Shown: positions 8,239 through 15,360 of the stretch, piece after piece
How the letters are laid out: each line of letters starts with the position of its first letter
How positions within the stretch are numbered: the first letter of the stretch is position 1
Assembly: GCA_946533175.1 (NCBI GenBank)
Contig: CAMNBS010000007.1
Location: 1-24,363 of the forward strand
DNA length: 24,363 bases
Source: an uncultured Clostridia bacterium
Lineage (GTDB): Bacteria; Bacillota_I; Bacilli_A; RF39; UBA660
Reading direction: 5' to 3'
Program-made: the position numbers and the translations under genes
Notes under the pieces: model-generated
Told to the model about the DNA's origin: nothing
Databases searched by the model: none
The model's input: the letters and a program-made list of their open reading frames with translations, nothing else

Positions 8239-8806
8239 ACGATTTATTAATAATATTATAGACTTCTTCCGAAGATTTTTCTACTTTTCCGTCATAATTA
8301 ACCACAAGATAATCATAAATATCCTTTTGCTTTAGTTCAGATTGAGCGGTAGCAAGACGGATTTGAATTGTTTTTTCATCTTCAGTTCCACGATTTTTAA
8401 GTCTTTGATATAATTCTTCTTCATTGGGAGGCATAATAAAGATACCAATACAATTAGGACACTCTTTTTTAATTCGTTTATAACCATTAATATCAATTTC
8501 TAAGATAACATCATAATCTTGCTTTAGATAATCCATAACAGTACTTTTTGGTGTTCCATAATATTTTCCCGTACCATATTTATTATATTCCAAAAAATCG
8601 TTTCTTTTAATTCTTTCTAAAAACTCATCTTCACTAATAAAATAGTAATGTACTCCATCTATTTCTCCTTCCCTAGGAGATCTTGTTGTACAGGAAATAG
8701 ATAAATATAATTTTTTATTTTCTTTTAGATATCGTTTTTTTAAAAGCTCTATAATGGTGCCTTTTCCTACCCCACTTGGTCCTGAAATAATAATTAATTT
8801 ACTCAT
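8237..8806 (-). CDS. gmk: Guanylate kinase
   Basis: The 189-residue enzyme phosphorylates GMP (and dGMP) with ATP. The P-loop is GPSGVGKGT at residues 9-17, followed by the GMP-binding segment TTRSPREGEIDGVHYYF and the lid region LKNRGTEDE. I chose the ATG at 8806 because GGAGGA sits 7 bases upstream and the protein then begins MSKLIIISGPSG as in the family; the frame is open for 11 more codons upstream. Its ATG overlaps the Smr stop codon as ATGA. In Bacilli Gmk is a known direct target of (p)ppGpp, so its place in the RSH operon is notable. Confidence 0.96.
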   Translation of the reverse strand: MSKLIIISGPSGVGKGTIIELLKKRYLKENKKLYLSISCTTRSPREGEIDGVHYYFISEDEFLERIKRNDFLEYNKYGTGKYYGTPKSTVMDYLKQDYDVILEIDINGYKRIKKECPNCIGIFIMPPNEEELYQRLKNRGTEDEKTIQIRLATAQSELKQKDIYDYLVVNYDGKVEKSSEEVYNIINKS

Positions 8807-9063
8807 AAATATTCCTCCTTTATTTCTACTAATGTACATCCTGGATTCATAAAATCCACATAGAAAGACTTAATACGCTTATCATGTTTTAATATTTCAT
8901 GCACAGTATTTTTTAAAATACCTTGACCAATTCCATGAATAATACATAATTTTTTATTTTTTAAGTGTATATTATCATTAATAAATTCTTCCGTCAAGTA
9001 TTTTGCACTAAAAGAATATTCTCCATGTAAATCTAAAGATGGATAAATCTTTTCATAATTCAT
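8803..9063 (-). CDS. Small stand-alone Smr-domain protein
   Basis: The 86-residue protein is a bare Smr domain. It has LDLHG (residues 10-14, DLHG motif) and HGIGQGILKNTVHEIL starting at H43 (HGxGxGxL motif), both ordered as in the Smr family. Smr domains bind or cut nucleic acid; some Firmicute members (MutS2-linked, SmrB-like) act on stalled ribosomes or branched DNA. No second domain is present, so the role is open. The start overlaps the kinase stop as TAATG; GAGG is 13 bases upstream, long for direct initiation, suggesting coupling. Confidence 0.88.
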   Translation of the reverse strand: MNYEKIYPSLDLHGEYSFSAKYLTEEFINDNIHLKNKKLCIIHGIGQGILKNTVHEILKHDKRIKSFYVDFMNPGCTLVEIKEEYL

Positions 9064-9944
9064 TATTTTTTTATAACCTCTTCAAACTTTGGCATAGACT
9101 TCTTACTACTTATTTTGGTTACTGATAAAGCTCCTGCAATATTAGCGTAGCGCATCGCTTCAAGAAGATCATAATGTTCCATAATAAAATACGTAAAAGC
9201 TGCGTGATAAATGTCTCCTGCTCCAGTTGAATCAAGACTATGAACTGAAATACTAGGAATTAAATGACTTTGATGATCTATTTTAGTAAAAGAACCAGCG
9301 TGTTCTAGGGTAATTATAAGTTGTCCTTCATAATCTTTTTGAATCAAATCATACACTTTTGATAATTCTTCCTCGTTATCATATGAAAAATTAATATTAG
9401 TATAATCTTTGGCAAAATCATTGGAACAGACAATATAATCACAATACTGAGCAAGCGTCTTAGTCTCATCTTGATAACTACCCGCGTCAATAATCTTTAA
9501 AGATTGTGGATTATCTTGTAATATTTTTTTCGTAATATCAAAATAATTTCCATCACAAAAAATAACATCTGGGCGAAAATTAATATCACAAATTAAAGAT
9601 GAGGTTAATAAACTCTTATTTGTAATAATAGTTCGTGAACCATTCATTTGATTATTTAATATGTAACTAGTAGCTGTTGGTAAATCATTTTCATAAACAT
9701 AATCTATATTAACACCAATTTCATGTAATTCTTTTTTTATTTTTGTTCCATTTAAATCTTTACCAACAATACTTAATAGGTGTACATCACATCCCCAAGA
9801 AGCTAGAAGATAAGCTGCGTTATTAGCACATCCTCCCCCACATTCATACACTTGATTTATTTTATATTTTTTATTTTCTTTCGGATAATCGGCAACAGGA
9901 AGTGTAATATCCCATGCTGATCCACCAATACATAATATTTTCAT
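9063..9944 (-). CDS. PfkB/ribokinase-family carbohydrate or nucleoside kinase
   Basis: The 293-residue protein belongs to the PfkB family. PfkB signature 1 appears as GGGCANNAAYLLASWGC (residues 36-52, G-G-x-x-N-x-A). Signature 2 is DSTGAGDIYHAAF at 238-250, with Asp244 as the catalytic base and GAG as the anion hole. The N-terminal strand MKILCIGGSAWDITLPV is typical. Family substrates include ribose, fructose 1-phosphate, adenosine and pseudouridine; nothing visible settles which applies. It lies 15 bases after dtd, with AAAGGA as ribosome site, in the RSH-gmk operon. Confidence 0.88.
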   Translation of the reverse strand: MKILCIGGSAWDITLPVADYPKENKKYKINQVYECGGGCANNAAYLLASWGCDVHLLSIVGKDLNGTKIKKELHEIGVNIDYVYENDLPTATSYILNNQMNGSRTIITNKSLLTSSLICDINFRPDVIFCDGNYFDITKKILQDNPQSLKIIDAGSYQDETKTLAQYCDYIVCSNDFAKDYTNINFSYDNEEELSKVYDLIQKDYEGQLIITLEHAGSFTKIDHQSHLIPSISVHSLDSTGAGDIYHAAFTYFIMEHYDLLEAMRYANIAGALSVTKISSKKSMPKFEEVIKK

Positions 9945-9959
9945 TTTTTTCCTTTCTAA

Positions 9960-10394
9960 TTATTTTTCTAAAATAATGGTTACTGGGCCATCATTAATTA
10001 AACTAATTTGCATATCAGCACCAAATATTCCCTTTTGAACAGGTACATACTTACTTAATTCTTCGTTAAATAAATCATATAGTTTAATTGCCATCTCACC
10101 TTTCATCGCCTTAATATAACTTGGGCGATTACCTTTTTTTGTATCAGCATACAAAGTAAACTGCGAAATAGATAAAACGCTTCCACCAGTATCTAAAATA
10201 CTTTTATTCATTACCTGATTTTCATCATCCATAATTCGTAAATTAATGACTTTTTTGACCATTTCTAAAACATTTTCTTTGGTATCTGTATCACAAAAAC
10301 CAACTAGTAACATCATCCCACTTTTTATTTGACCTGTTATTTTGCCTTCAACTTCACAGCTTGCTTTAATAACTCTTTGAACTATAACACGCAT
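9960..10394 (-). CDS. dtd: D-aminoacyl-tRNA deacylase
   Basis: The 144-residue protein is DTD, which removes D-amino acids (and glycine from tRNA(Ala)) from mis-charged tRNA. The active-site motifs SQFTL (77-81) and NDGPVT (134-139, the Gly-cisPro-bearing motif) are intact, and the N-terminus MRVIVQRVIKASCEVEG is canonical. Its ATG shares a base with the relA stop (TAATG). A strong AGGAGG lies 13 bases upstream, unusually far. dtd directly after relA is a common Firmicute arrangement. Confidence 0.97.
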   Translation of the reverse strand: MRVIVQRVIKASCEVEGKITGQIKSGMMLLVGFCDTDTKENVLEMVKKVINLRIMDDENQVMNKSILDTGGSVLSISQFTLYADTKKGNRPSYIKAMKGEMAIKLYDLFNEELSKYVPVQKGIFGADMQISLINDGPVTIILEK

Positions 10395-12499
10395 TAATTT
10401 CTTATAACCTCCTTAACATAACGAACCTTCGATAAATCATTCATAAGTTTCTCTAAAACACTACGATTTAAAACATATAAATAAATTTTATAGTTAATTG
10501 CATTATCTCGATAAATAGTATGAACACTATCAACAAAAATATTGCGACTGGTTATTTTATTTAATATATCCCCTAATCGATTTTGATTATTCTTTATACT
10601 AACAATAATACATGTCAAATATTTATTTTTCGTCACTTCATTAAAGCGAACATCAACAATTCGATCATCTAAATGAATAACGTTATTGCAATTTTCCCGA
10701 TGAACAGTAATACCTTTATTTTTGGTAATATAACCAACAATTTCATCTCCAGGAATAGGCATACAACATGATGCTATATTAACTTTGACATCATTTAATC
10801 CAGCCACATTAACATCAAGCTCATTTTTCATAATTGGTTTGGTGTTAGTACTTACTTCTTCATTTTCATAAATCAAATTAATGATATAGCGTGGATTATA
10901 TTTATTACTACCTATTTCTAAATATAAATTATCTATCTCATGAAGATGTAATTCTTTTAAAATTTTTTTTATATTTTCATCGAGATAAAAATCCGCACTC
11001 TTAATTTTTCTACGACGTAATTCTTTTTCTAATAATTCTTTTCCTAAAGCAATTAATTCATCTTTTCTACTTTTAGTAAAAAAAGCTTTAATTTTGTTTT
11101 TCGTTTGCGTAAGTCGAACAAAAGATAACCAATCTTCCTTAGGCCCTGTACTAGCTTTACTAGTATTTATTTTAACAACATCTCCATCTTGTAAAATATA
11201 ATTCAAGGGAACTATTTGGTTATTTGCCATCGCCCCAATCATTTCTTCACCTATTTTAGTATGTACTTTATAAGCAAAATCAACCGGCGTACTTCCTTTT
11301 GGTAATTCGATAACATCTCCTTTGGGAGTAAAAACATAAATATTATCATCTCTTGTTTCTTCTTTAATTGATTCATAAAGATTATCACTATTGTTATCTT
11401 GATTATTCATGTCAATAACAGCTTTAAAAAATTCTAATTTAGCATCTGTTTTAGATAGATTAAAGGCACTTTTATTCTCTTTATATGACCAGTGGGCAGC
11501 TACGCCATTTTCGGCAACATCATTCATTTCATAAGTTCGAATTTGAATTTCAAACAATTCATTATTAATACCAAAGACAGTAGTATGTAAAGATTCATAA
11601 CCATTACTTTTAGGCATAGCAATAAAATCTTTAAAACGCTTAGCGATTGGCTTAAACTTTGAATGAATTAAACCTAATACTAAATAACACATACTTTCTT
11701 CTTTAACTAAAATACGTAATGCTAATAAATCATAAATATCACTAAATTTTCTTCCTTTATCTAGTTTATTGTAAATACTATAAATACTTTTACTGCGACC
11801 TTTTATTTCATGACATATATTATGTTCAGTTAATAAATTACTAACTTCACGAATCATTTCATTAATTAAATTATCTCTTTCAACTTTGGTACTATTTAAT
11901 TTCTCAACAATATCATAATAGACATTTGGTTTTAAATAACGCAAAGATAAATCTTCAAGTTCACTTTTTATTTTATAAATACCTAAATGATGAGCTAAAG
12001 GAGCAAAAATTTCAATTGTTTCTTTAGCAATACGCTTTTGTTCTTCTAAAGCATAATTACTCAAACTACGCATTAAATATACTCGATCAGCTAACGATAC
12101 AATAATAACTCGTACATCTTCCGTCATTCCCACAATTACTTTTTTATAATACTCTACTAAATAATCATTTTCCGTAGACAAACTAATTTTATTTAATTTA
12201 TAAATATTTGACGAAAGTTTAACAATATTGTAATTAAACTCTTTTTCTAAATCACTACGTTTAATTGAATCACGAAGAAATAATCGTGATAAAATACTTG
12301 ATACAATCGTTTCGGTATCGGCATTAACCGTTGTTAATATTTGCGCAACATTACAAGATATTTTAATCTCATCAGCATCATAATAATCTTCAATATAATG
12401 ATAACTCTTTAAAACTAATTTTTGTTCTTCAACAGTTGTATATTTTGCTATTATGTTGATAATATCATTGATACAATAATCATCTTTCAATTTTGTCAT
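10394..12499 (-). CDS. relA: RelA/SpoT homologue: (p)ppGpp synthetase, hydrolase site degenerate
   Basis: The 701-residue long RSH protein has the full domain order: HD (about 30-190), synthetase (about 225-345), TGS (about 387-448), helical and ASCCMPIPGDEIVGY Cys region (576-604), and ACT (about 626-700). The synthetase is intact: GRSKSIYSIYNKL, DIYDLLALRIL, RFKDFIAMPKSNGYESLHTTVFG and EIQIRTYEMNDVAENGVAAHWSYK. RFKD is the form typical of bifunctional Rel proteins. In the HD domain the usual LLHDVVEDT reads ILSRLFLRD (S71, R72, L75, R76), the earlier HPxxVA His is Ser48, and DRLHNMRTL reads DRVYLMRSL. Hydrolase residues are therefore missing, so I infer synthesis only. Start has GAGG 8 bases upstream. 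First gene of the operon to gmk. Confidence 0.93.
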   Translation of the reverse strand: MTKLKDDYCINDIINIIAKYTTVEEQKLVLKSYHYIEDYYDADEIKISCNVAQILTTVNADTETIVSSILSRLFLRDSIKRSDLEKEFNYNIVKLSSNIYKLNKISLSTENDYLVEYYKKVIVGMTEDVRVIIVSLADRVYLMRSLSNYALEEQKRIAKETIEIFAPLAHHLGIYKIKSELEDLSLRYLKPNVYYDIVEKLNSTKVERDNLINEMIREVSNLLTEHNICHEIKGRSKSIYSIYNKLDKGRKFSDIYDLLALRILVKEESMCYLVLGLIHSKFKPIAKRFKDFIAMPKSNGYESLHTTVFGINNELFEIQIRTYEMNDVAENGVAAHWSYKENKSAFNLSKTDAKLEFFKAVIDMNNQDNNSDNLYESIKEETRDDNIYVFTPKGDVIELPKGSTPVDFAYKVHTKIGEEMIGAMANNQIVPLNYILQDGDVVKINTSKASTGPKEDWLSFVRLTQTKNKIKAFFTKSRKDELIALGKELLEKELRRRKIKSADFYLDENIKKILKELHLHEIDNLYLEIGSNKYNPRYIINLIYENEEVSTNTKPIMKNELDVNVAGLNDVKVNIASCCMPIPGDEIVGYITKNKGITVHRENCNNVIHLDDRIVDVRFNEVTKNKYLTCIIVSIKNNQNRLGDILNKITSRNIFVDSVHTIYRDNAINYKIYLYVLNRSVLEKLMNDLSKVRYVKEVIRN

Positions 12500-12518
12500 T
12501 AATAATCCTCACAATAAT

Positions 12519-12524
12519 ATTATA
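12519..12524 (-). promoter_or_regulatory. Probable -10 of the relA-gmk operon
   Basis: TATAAT on the minus strand lies 19 bases before the relA ATG, in the 73-base gap after ltaS-like. The 17-base -35 position reads TTTTAA, a weak match. Confidence 0.5.
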
Positions 12525-12543
12525 CAATAATTTATTTATTTTT

Positions 12544-12574
12544 AAAAGAAAAAGAACATTTATACAATGTTCTT
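12544..12574 (-). terminator. Intrinsic terminator of the LtaS-like gene
   Basis: A perfect 9-bp stem AAGAACATT / AATGTTCTT with a 5-base loop is followed by TTTTC and TTTT on the minus strand, starting at the stop codon of the sulfatase-family gene. Confidence 0.85.
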
Positions 12575-14612
12575 AATTCATTATTTCTTTAAAATAATTA
12601 TATTTTAACACTAAATCATTCTTTTTAACCAAATATTCTGCATAGCTATTCTTTTGTTCTAAGGTATTAATATCGATTTTTTTATTGTTAACAACAACTC
12701 CATCTTCTACATAATAAGTTCCATCATACCATGATAAATCATTAAAAACAACCATGGGTTGATAATTATTAGCTAAAATATCCCCACCAACATACCATTT
12801 ATCATTATATTCAATTCCCATTAAATTAAGAATAGTTGGCAAAATATTAATTTGACTATTTACCTTCTTTATTTCCTCACCCTTCATATTTGCACTCCAA
12901 ATAAAGAAAGGTGTATGATTAATTAAATTATTATCGATATTTTTTCCATTATTTTTTAATATTTCATTATTTGAAACAGTATATAAATAGTGATCAGCAT
13001 AAACCACTAAAATTGTATTATTATATAATCCATTATCTTTTAATCCCTGGATTAAAAGTCCAATCATATAATCAGTTTCACGAGCTTGTCTTTTAATGCA
13101 ATCCTCTTCAGTCATATTTAAATTAGTCAAAAATTCGGTAACTTCATCATTATTCATCTTTTCCAATTGTTTGGCATAATCAAGTTTTAACAATTGCTGG
13201 CAAACCCCTTTATTAGCATCAAAAGGTAAATGATTACTATAAGTAATAATATAATCAACAAATTTTCCAGGATGATTAAAAATACCATTATAACTAGTTT
13301 CATTTAAAATTAATTCTCGATCTAATTGAAAAGATTTATCCTGATATATGCCTAAATCTTGTAATCCTAAATAATTATCATATCCCCAATTAGAATAATT
13401 AATGCCACGGCTATAATATTCTCTTGTATTCATGTGAAAAGCATTAATACTATAATCTTTAATCTTAAGTAGATTTGCCATTGAATATGGAAAATCATTT
13501 TTATTTAACGTATAAGCATTCATCGGATAAGTAAAAGGTGTCATATATCCAACATTAACCATAAATTCAGAATTAAAAGTACTTCCCCCACCATTATAAT
13601 AAGAATAATGATTAGTAAAGTTTAAACTATTTTTTAATAAGCCATATGTATTTGGCATAATATCTTCTTTCAAAAGCCAGTCATCAATTCCCTCTAATTG
13701 TAAGAAAATAACATTTTTATTTTTAAACTTACCAGTATATTTATTTTTATGATAAGAATCATTATTTACACTAAATACTTCATCAAGAAAATTACTTTCA
13801 GTTTCACTTTTTTTAGCTTCTGGCTTAATATATGTAATATATAAATCACGAAAAGTATACTCATACAACCCTGATAAAGTTAAACATTTATTACTATCAT
13901 TAAAATTATTATAAACATTACGAGGATTGCGCCATGTATCCCAAGTAAGTTCAAAGTTACCAACACCCAAAAATAGTTTAGCAACAATATGAAAAACGAG
14001 AAAGAAAATTCCAATATGAACTAATCCCTTTTTATTATAATTAGTATAATCTGGAAAATTCCTTATTGCCAAAATATAAATTATTAATATTAACACAGCG
14101 ACAATATAAACAAAAACATTACAGTTTAATATTGCATCCCAAAAGTAATCACTACCTTCACCTGCTAAAGCTATTAAGGAAAAGCCAAAGAAATTATTCA
14201 TTGTCGAATAATAAATATTTTGAACTAAAAATATTAAATAAAACAAGAAAAAGCATAGACTGTATATTATTTTTCCTTGTCTATTTTTAATATTTAAACT
14301 AATACCTAAAAATAAAACAATATATGCCAAAGAAAATAATCTTGGTGTAATACGAAACAATGAATAAAAACTAATACTACTTCCAAATAATCTTGTTGCT
14401 ATATCCATAATAACAAAAGGAAGAGAAAGAAGTAAAATATTCAATACTTCCCTTCTTAAGATAAACTGCCAAAAAAGATGAAACAAATGTTTAATTTTTT
14501 GCATTTTGCCCTTTTCCTTAAAAAAAGATATGAAATATTTCTTCGCTTTAGAATAATTATTTTGTACTCGTAAAGTTCGACGTCGCATATTTTTTTTAAT
14601 ATTTACTATCAT
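12573..14612 (-). CDS. LtaS-like membrane phosphoglycerol/phosphoethanolamine transferase
   Basis: The 679-residue protein has an N-terminal membrane part with about five to six hydrophobic spans (around 58-74, 92-106, 116-132, 165-184, 197-214) and an extracytoplasmic sulfatase-fold domain. Metal and nucleophile residues of lipoteichoic acid synthase can be matched: Glu307 in FLQLEGIDDW, Thr345 in GGGSTFNSEF (the glycerophosphate-accepting Thr), Asp540-His541 in YADHYLY, and the substrate His461 in SNHLPF. The basic N-terminus (MRRRTLRVQ) is cytoplasmic. LtaS-type enzymes build polyglycerolphosphate from phosphatidylglycerol on a glycolipid anchor; the exact polymer here is not shown. It has its own promoter and terminator, so it is monocistronic. 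The ribosome site is weak (GTGGTGG); a later ATG at codon 9 has no better one. Confidence 0.87.
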   Translation of the reverse strand: MIVNIKKNMRRRTLRVQNNYSKAKKYFISFFKEKGKMQKIKHLFHLFWQFILRREVLNILLLSLPFVIMDIATRLFGSSISFYSLFRITPRLFSLAYIVLFLGISLNIKNRQGKIIYSLCFFLFYLIFLVQNIYYSTMNNFFGFSLIALAGEGSDYFWDAILNCNVFVYIVAVLILIIYILAIRNFPDYTNYNKKGLVHIGIFFLVFHIVAKLFLGVGNFELTWDTWRNPRNVYNNFNDSNKCLTLSGLYEYTFRDLYITYIKPEAKKSETESNFLDEVFSVNNDSYHKNKYTGKFKNKNVIFLQLEGIDDWLLKEDIMPNTYGLLKNSLNFTNHYSYYNGGGSTFNSEFMVNVGYMTPFTYPMNAYTLNKNDFPYSMANLLKIKDYSINAFHMNTREYYSRGINYSNWGYDNYLGLQDLGIYQDKSFQLDRELILNETSYNGIFNHPGKFVDYIITYSNHLPFDANKGVCQQLLKLDYAKQLEKMNNDEVTEFLTNLNMTEEDCIKRQARETDYMIGLLIQGLKDNGLYNNTILVVYADHYLYTVSNNEILKNNGKNIDNNLINHTPFFIWSANMKGEEIKKVNSQINILPTILNLMGIEYNDKWYVGGDILANNYQPMVVFNDLSWYDGTYYVEDGVVVNNKKIDINTLEQKNSYAEYLVKKNDLVLKYNYFKEIMN

Positions 14613-14640
14613 ACTGCCACCACTTCTTTAAATATATATA

Positions 14641-14669
14641 ATTATATTATTTTTTTCAAAAAAAATCAA
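14641..14669 (-). promoter_or_regulatory. Promoter of the LtaS-like gene, -35 inside an RNA terminator
   Basis: Minus strand TTGATT (14664-14669), 17-base spacer, TATAAT (14641-14646). The -35 hexamer forms part of the 3' arm of the preceding ncRNA terminator hairpin. Expected start near 14634, giving a leader of about 22 bases. Confidence 0.75.
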
Positions 14670-14693
14670 TATTCACTGATAATGAATACTGAT
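14658..14693 (-). terminator. Intrinsic terminator of the downstream ncRNA
   Basis: ATCAGTATTCA pairs with TGAATATTGAT (one G-U) around TTATCAG, followed by eight Ts on the minus strand. Confidence 0.9.
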
Positions 14694-14917
14694 CCAAGTT
14701 TAGAAAAAGCTAACAATTTACGTTTTAAGTAAATATAAAATAAATATTATCAGTATCTATTTTAGCCCATTTCTTTGTAGTTACTTCTCTAAAAAACAAT
14801 TGTTTTACTTAGAAGGCGATAAGGTTATCCCAACATTTCTACCTTAATAAAGCAAAAATAAATAACTGTAGAGTCCATAAATAACAATTAATCATTTCCC
14901 CTTTATCTTATCTAAGT
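14658..14917 (-). ncRNA. Structured ncRNA, downstream copy (about 260 nt), class unrecognised
   Basis: This gene-free segment behaves as a free-standing RNA gene. It has a near-consensus promoter, a predicted start at the A at 14917 (6 bases after TATAAT) and an intrinsic terminator. Its 5' end ACUUAG-AUAAG can pair with CUUAU...CUAAGU at 14807-14823 around a bulge containing GCC. Further parts shared with the copy at 14968-15354: GGAAATGATTAA near the 5' end; AAAACAATTGTTT; an 18-base block at 14739-14756; and a 13-base block at 14697-14709. A helix GCUAA/UUAGC (14762-14766 with 14709-14713) encloses a hairpin AUUUAC/GUAAAU (14716-14734). No ORF with a ribosome site lies here. I cannot match it to 6S RNA, RNase P, tmRNA, SRP or a known riboswitch. 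Confidence 0.75.
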
Positions 14918-14923
14918 AATTAT

Positions 14924-14952
14924 ATTATATAACATTTTTTATATTTTATCAA
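14924..14952 (-). promoter_or_regulatory. Promoter of the downstream ncRNA
   Basis: Minus strand TTGATA (14947-14952), exactly 17 bases, TATAAT (14924-14929). It lies between the terminator of the upstream ncRNA and the 5' helix strand of the downstream one. Confidence 0.85.
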
Positions 14953-14967
14953 GAGAAAAAAATAAAC

Positions 14968-14998
14968 AAAAAATGACATTCTCTGATAAAGAACATCA
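14968..14998 (-). terminator. Intrinsic terminator of the upstream ncRNA
   Basis: TGATGTTCT pairs with AGAATGTCA (two G-U pairs) around TTATCAG, followed by TTTTTT on the minus strand. The loop is identical to that of the other ncRNA's terminator. Confidence 0.85.
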
Positions 14999-15204
14999 CT
15001 TCGAGTTTAGAAAAAGTTGTATCAATTCATATTAGCATTAATACCTAATATGAATCTTTAATAAATATTATCAGTATTTACTACAACATCTTATCATTTG
15101 AGTTTACTTTCTCATAAACAATTGTTTTGTCCTGAGGCGATAATGACTGAACATCAGTTTTTCTTACCAGAGAAATCAACAATTTCACCATCCTACAAAA
15201 AAAC

Positions 15205-15305
15205 GCAATAAATTGCAAATAGCATAAAGCTATAAAATATGATAAAAATCATATAGCTAGTAAAACTAGCAGTAGTTTAAAAAACTACAGATTCAATAAA
15301 GAATC
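15205..15305 (-). repeat. Array of six consecutive perfect mini-hairpins with U-rich loops
   Basis: In RNA order: GAUUC-UUUAUU-GAAUC (15290-15305); GUAGUUU-UUU-AAACUAC (15272-15288); GCUAGU-UUU-ACUAGC (15256-15270); AUAUGAU-UUUU-AUCAUAU (15237-15254); AUAGC-UUUAU-GCUAU (15219-15233); GCAA-UUUA-UUGC (15205-15216). Linkers are U, U, U, UUU and UU. Stem sequences are unrelated to each other, so this is not a sequence repeat or CRISPR array but a repeat of structure. Confidence 0.85.
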
Positions 15306-15360
15306 GAAGATAAAAAACTAGTATGGTTACTTAATGACTTCCTATCATCAAGACAATATT

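Larger units (their letters stand above)
14968..15354 (-). ncRNA. Structured ncRNA, upstream copy (about 387 nt) with hairpin array
   Basis: This is the longer paralogue of the RNA at 14658-14917 and has its own promoter and terminator. The predicted start is the G at 15354, 6 bases after TATAAT. The 5' end GUCUUGA-U-GAUA pairs with UAUC-GCC-UCAGGAC (15129-15142), the same bulged-GCC design as the other copy but with different bases. Shared blocks are GGAAGTCATTAA, AAAACAATTGTTT, the 18-base block at 15060-15077 and the 13-base block at 15004-15016. A helix GUUGUA/UACAAC (15082-15087 with 15016-15021) encloses an 11-bp hairpin (15025-15055). CUCA/UGAG closes the AACAAUUGUU loop. The extra length against the other copy is mostly the six-hairpin array at 15205-15305. 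Function unknown. Confidence 0.75.

Noticed and set aside
8807..8839. Longer Gmk N-terminus
   Set aside because: The extra 11 codons lie in the smr gene and include the ribosome site for the real ATG at 8806.
15187..15196. GTAGGATGGT identical to the T-box core of alaS
   Set aside because: The following ACCG is missing, as are the stem I GGUGG-like loop and specifier features, and the region is a free-standing RNA not placed before a synthetase gene. The 10-base match is probably chance.
15201..15216. Terminator at the last array hairpin (followed by GTTTTTTT)
   Set aside because: The stem is only 4 bp (GCAA/UUGC), too weak for confident termination; possible premature stop remains open.
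15205..15305. CRISPR array or REP-like repeat
   Set aside because: The hairpins share no sequence, the period varies (12-18 bases), there are no spacers and no cas genes nearby.
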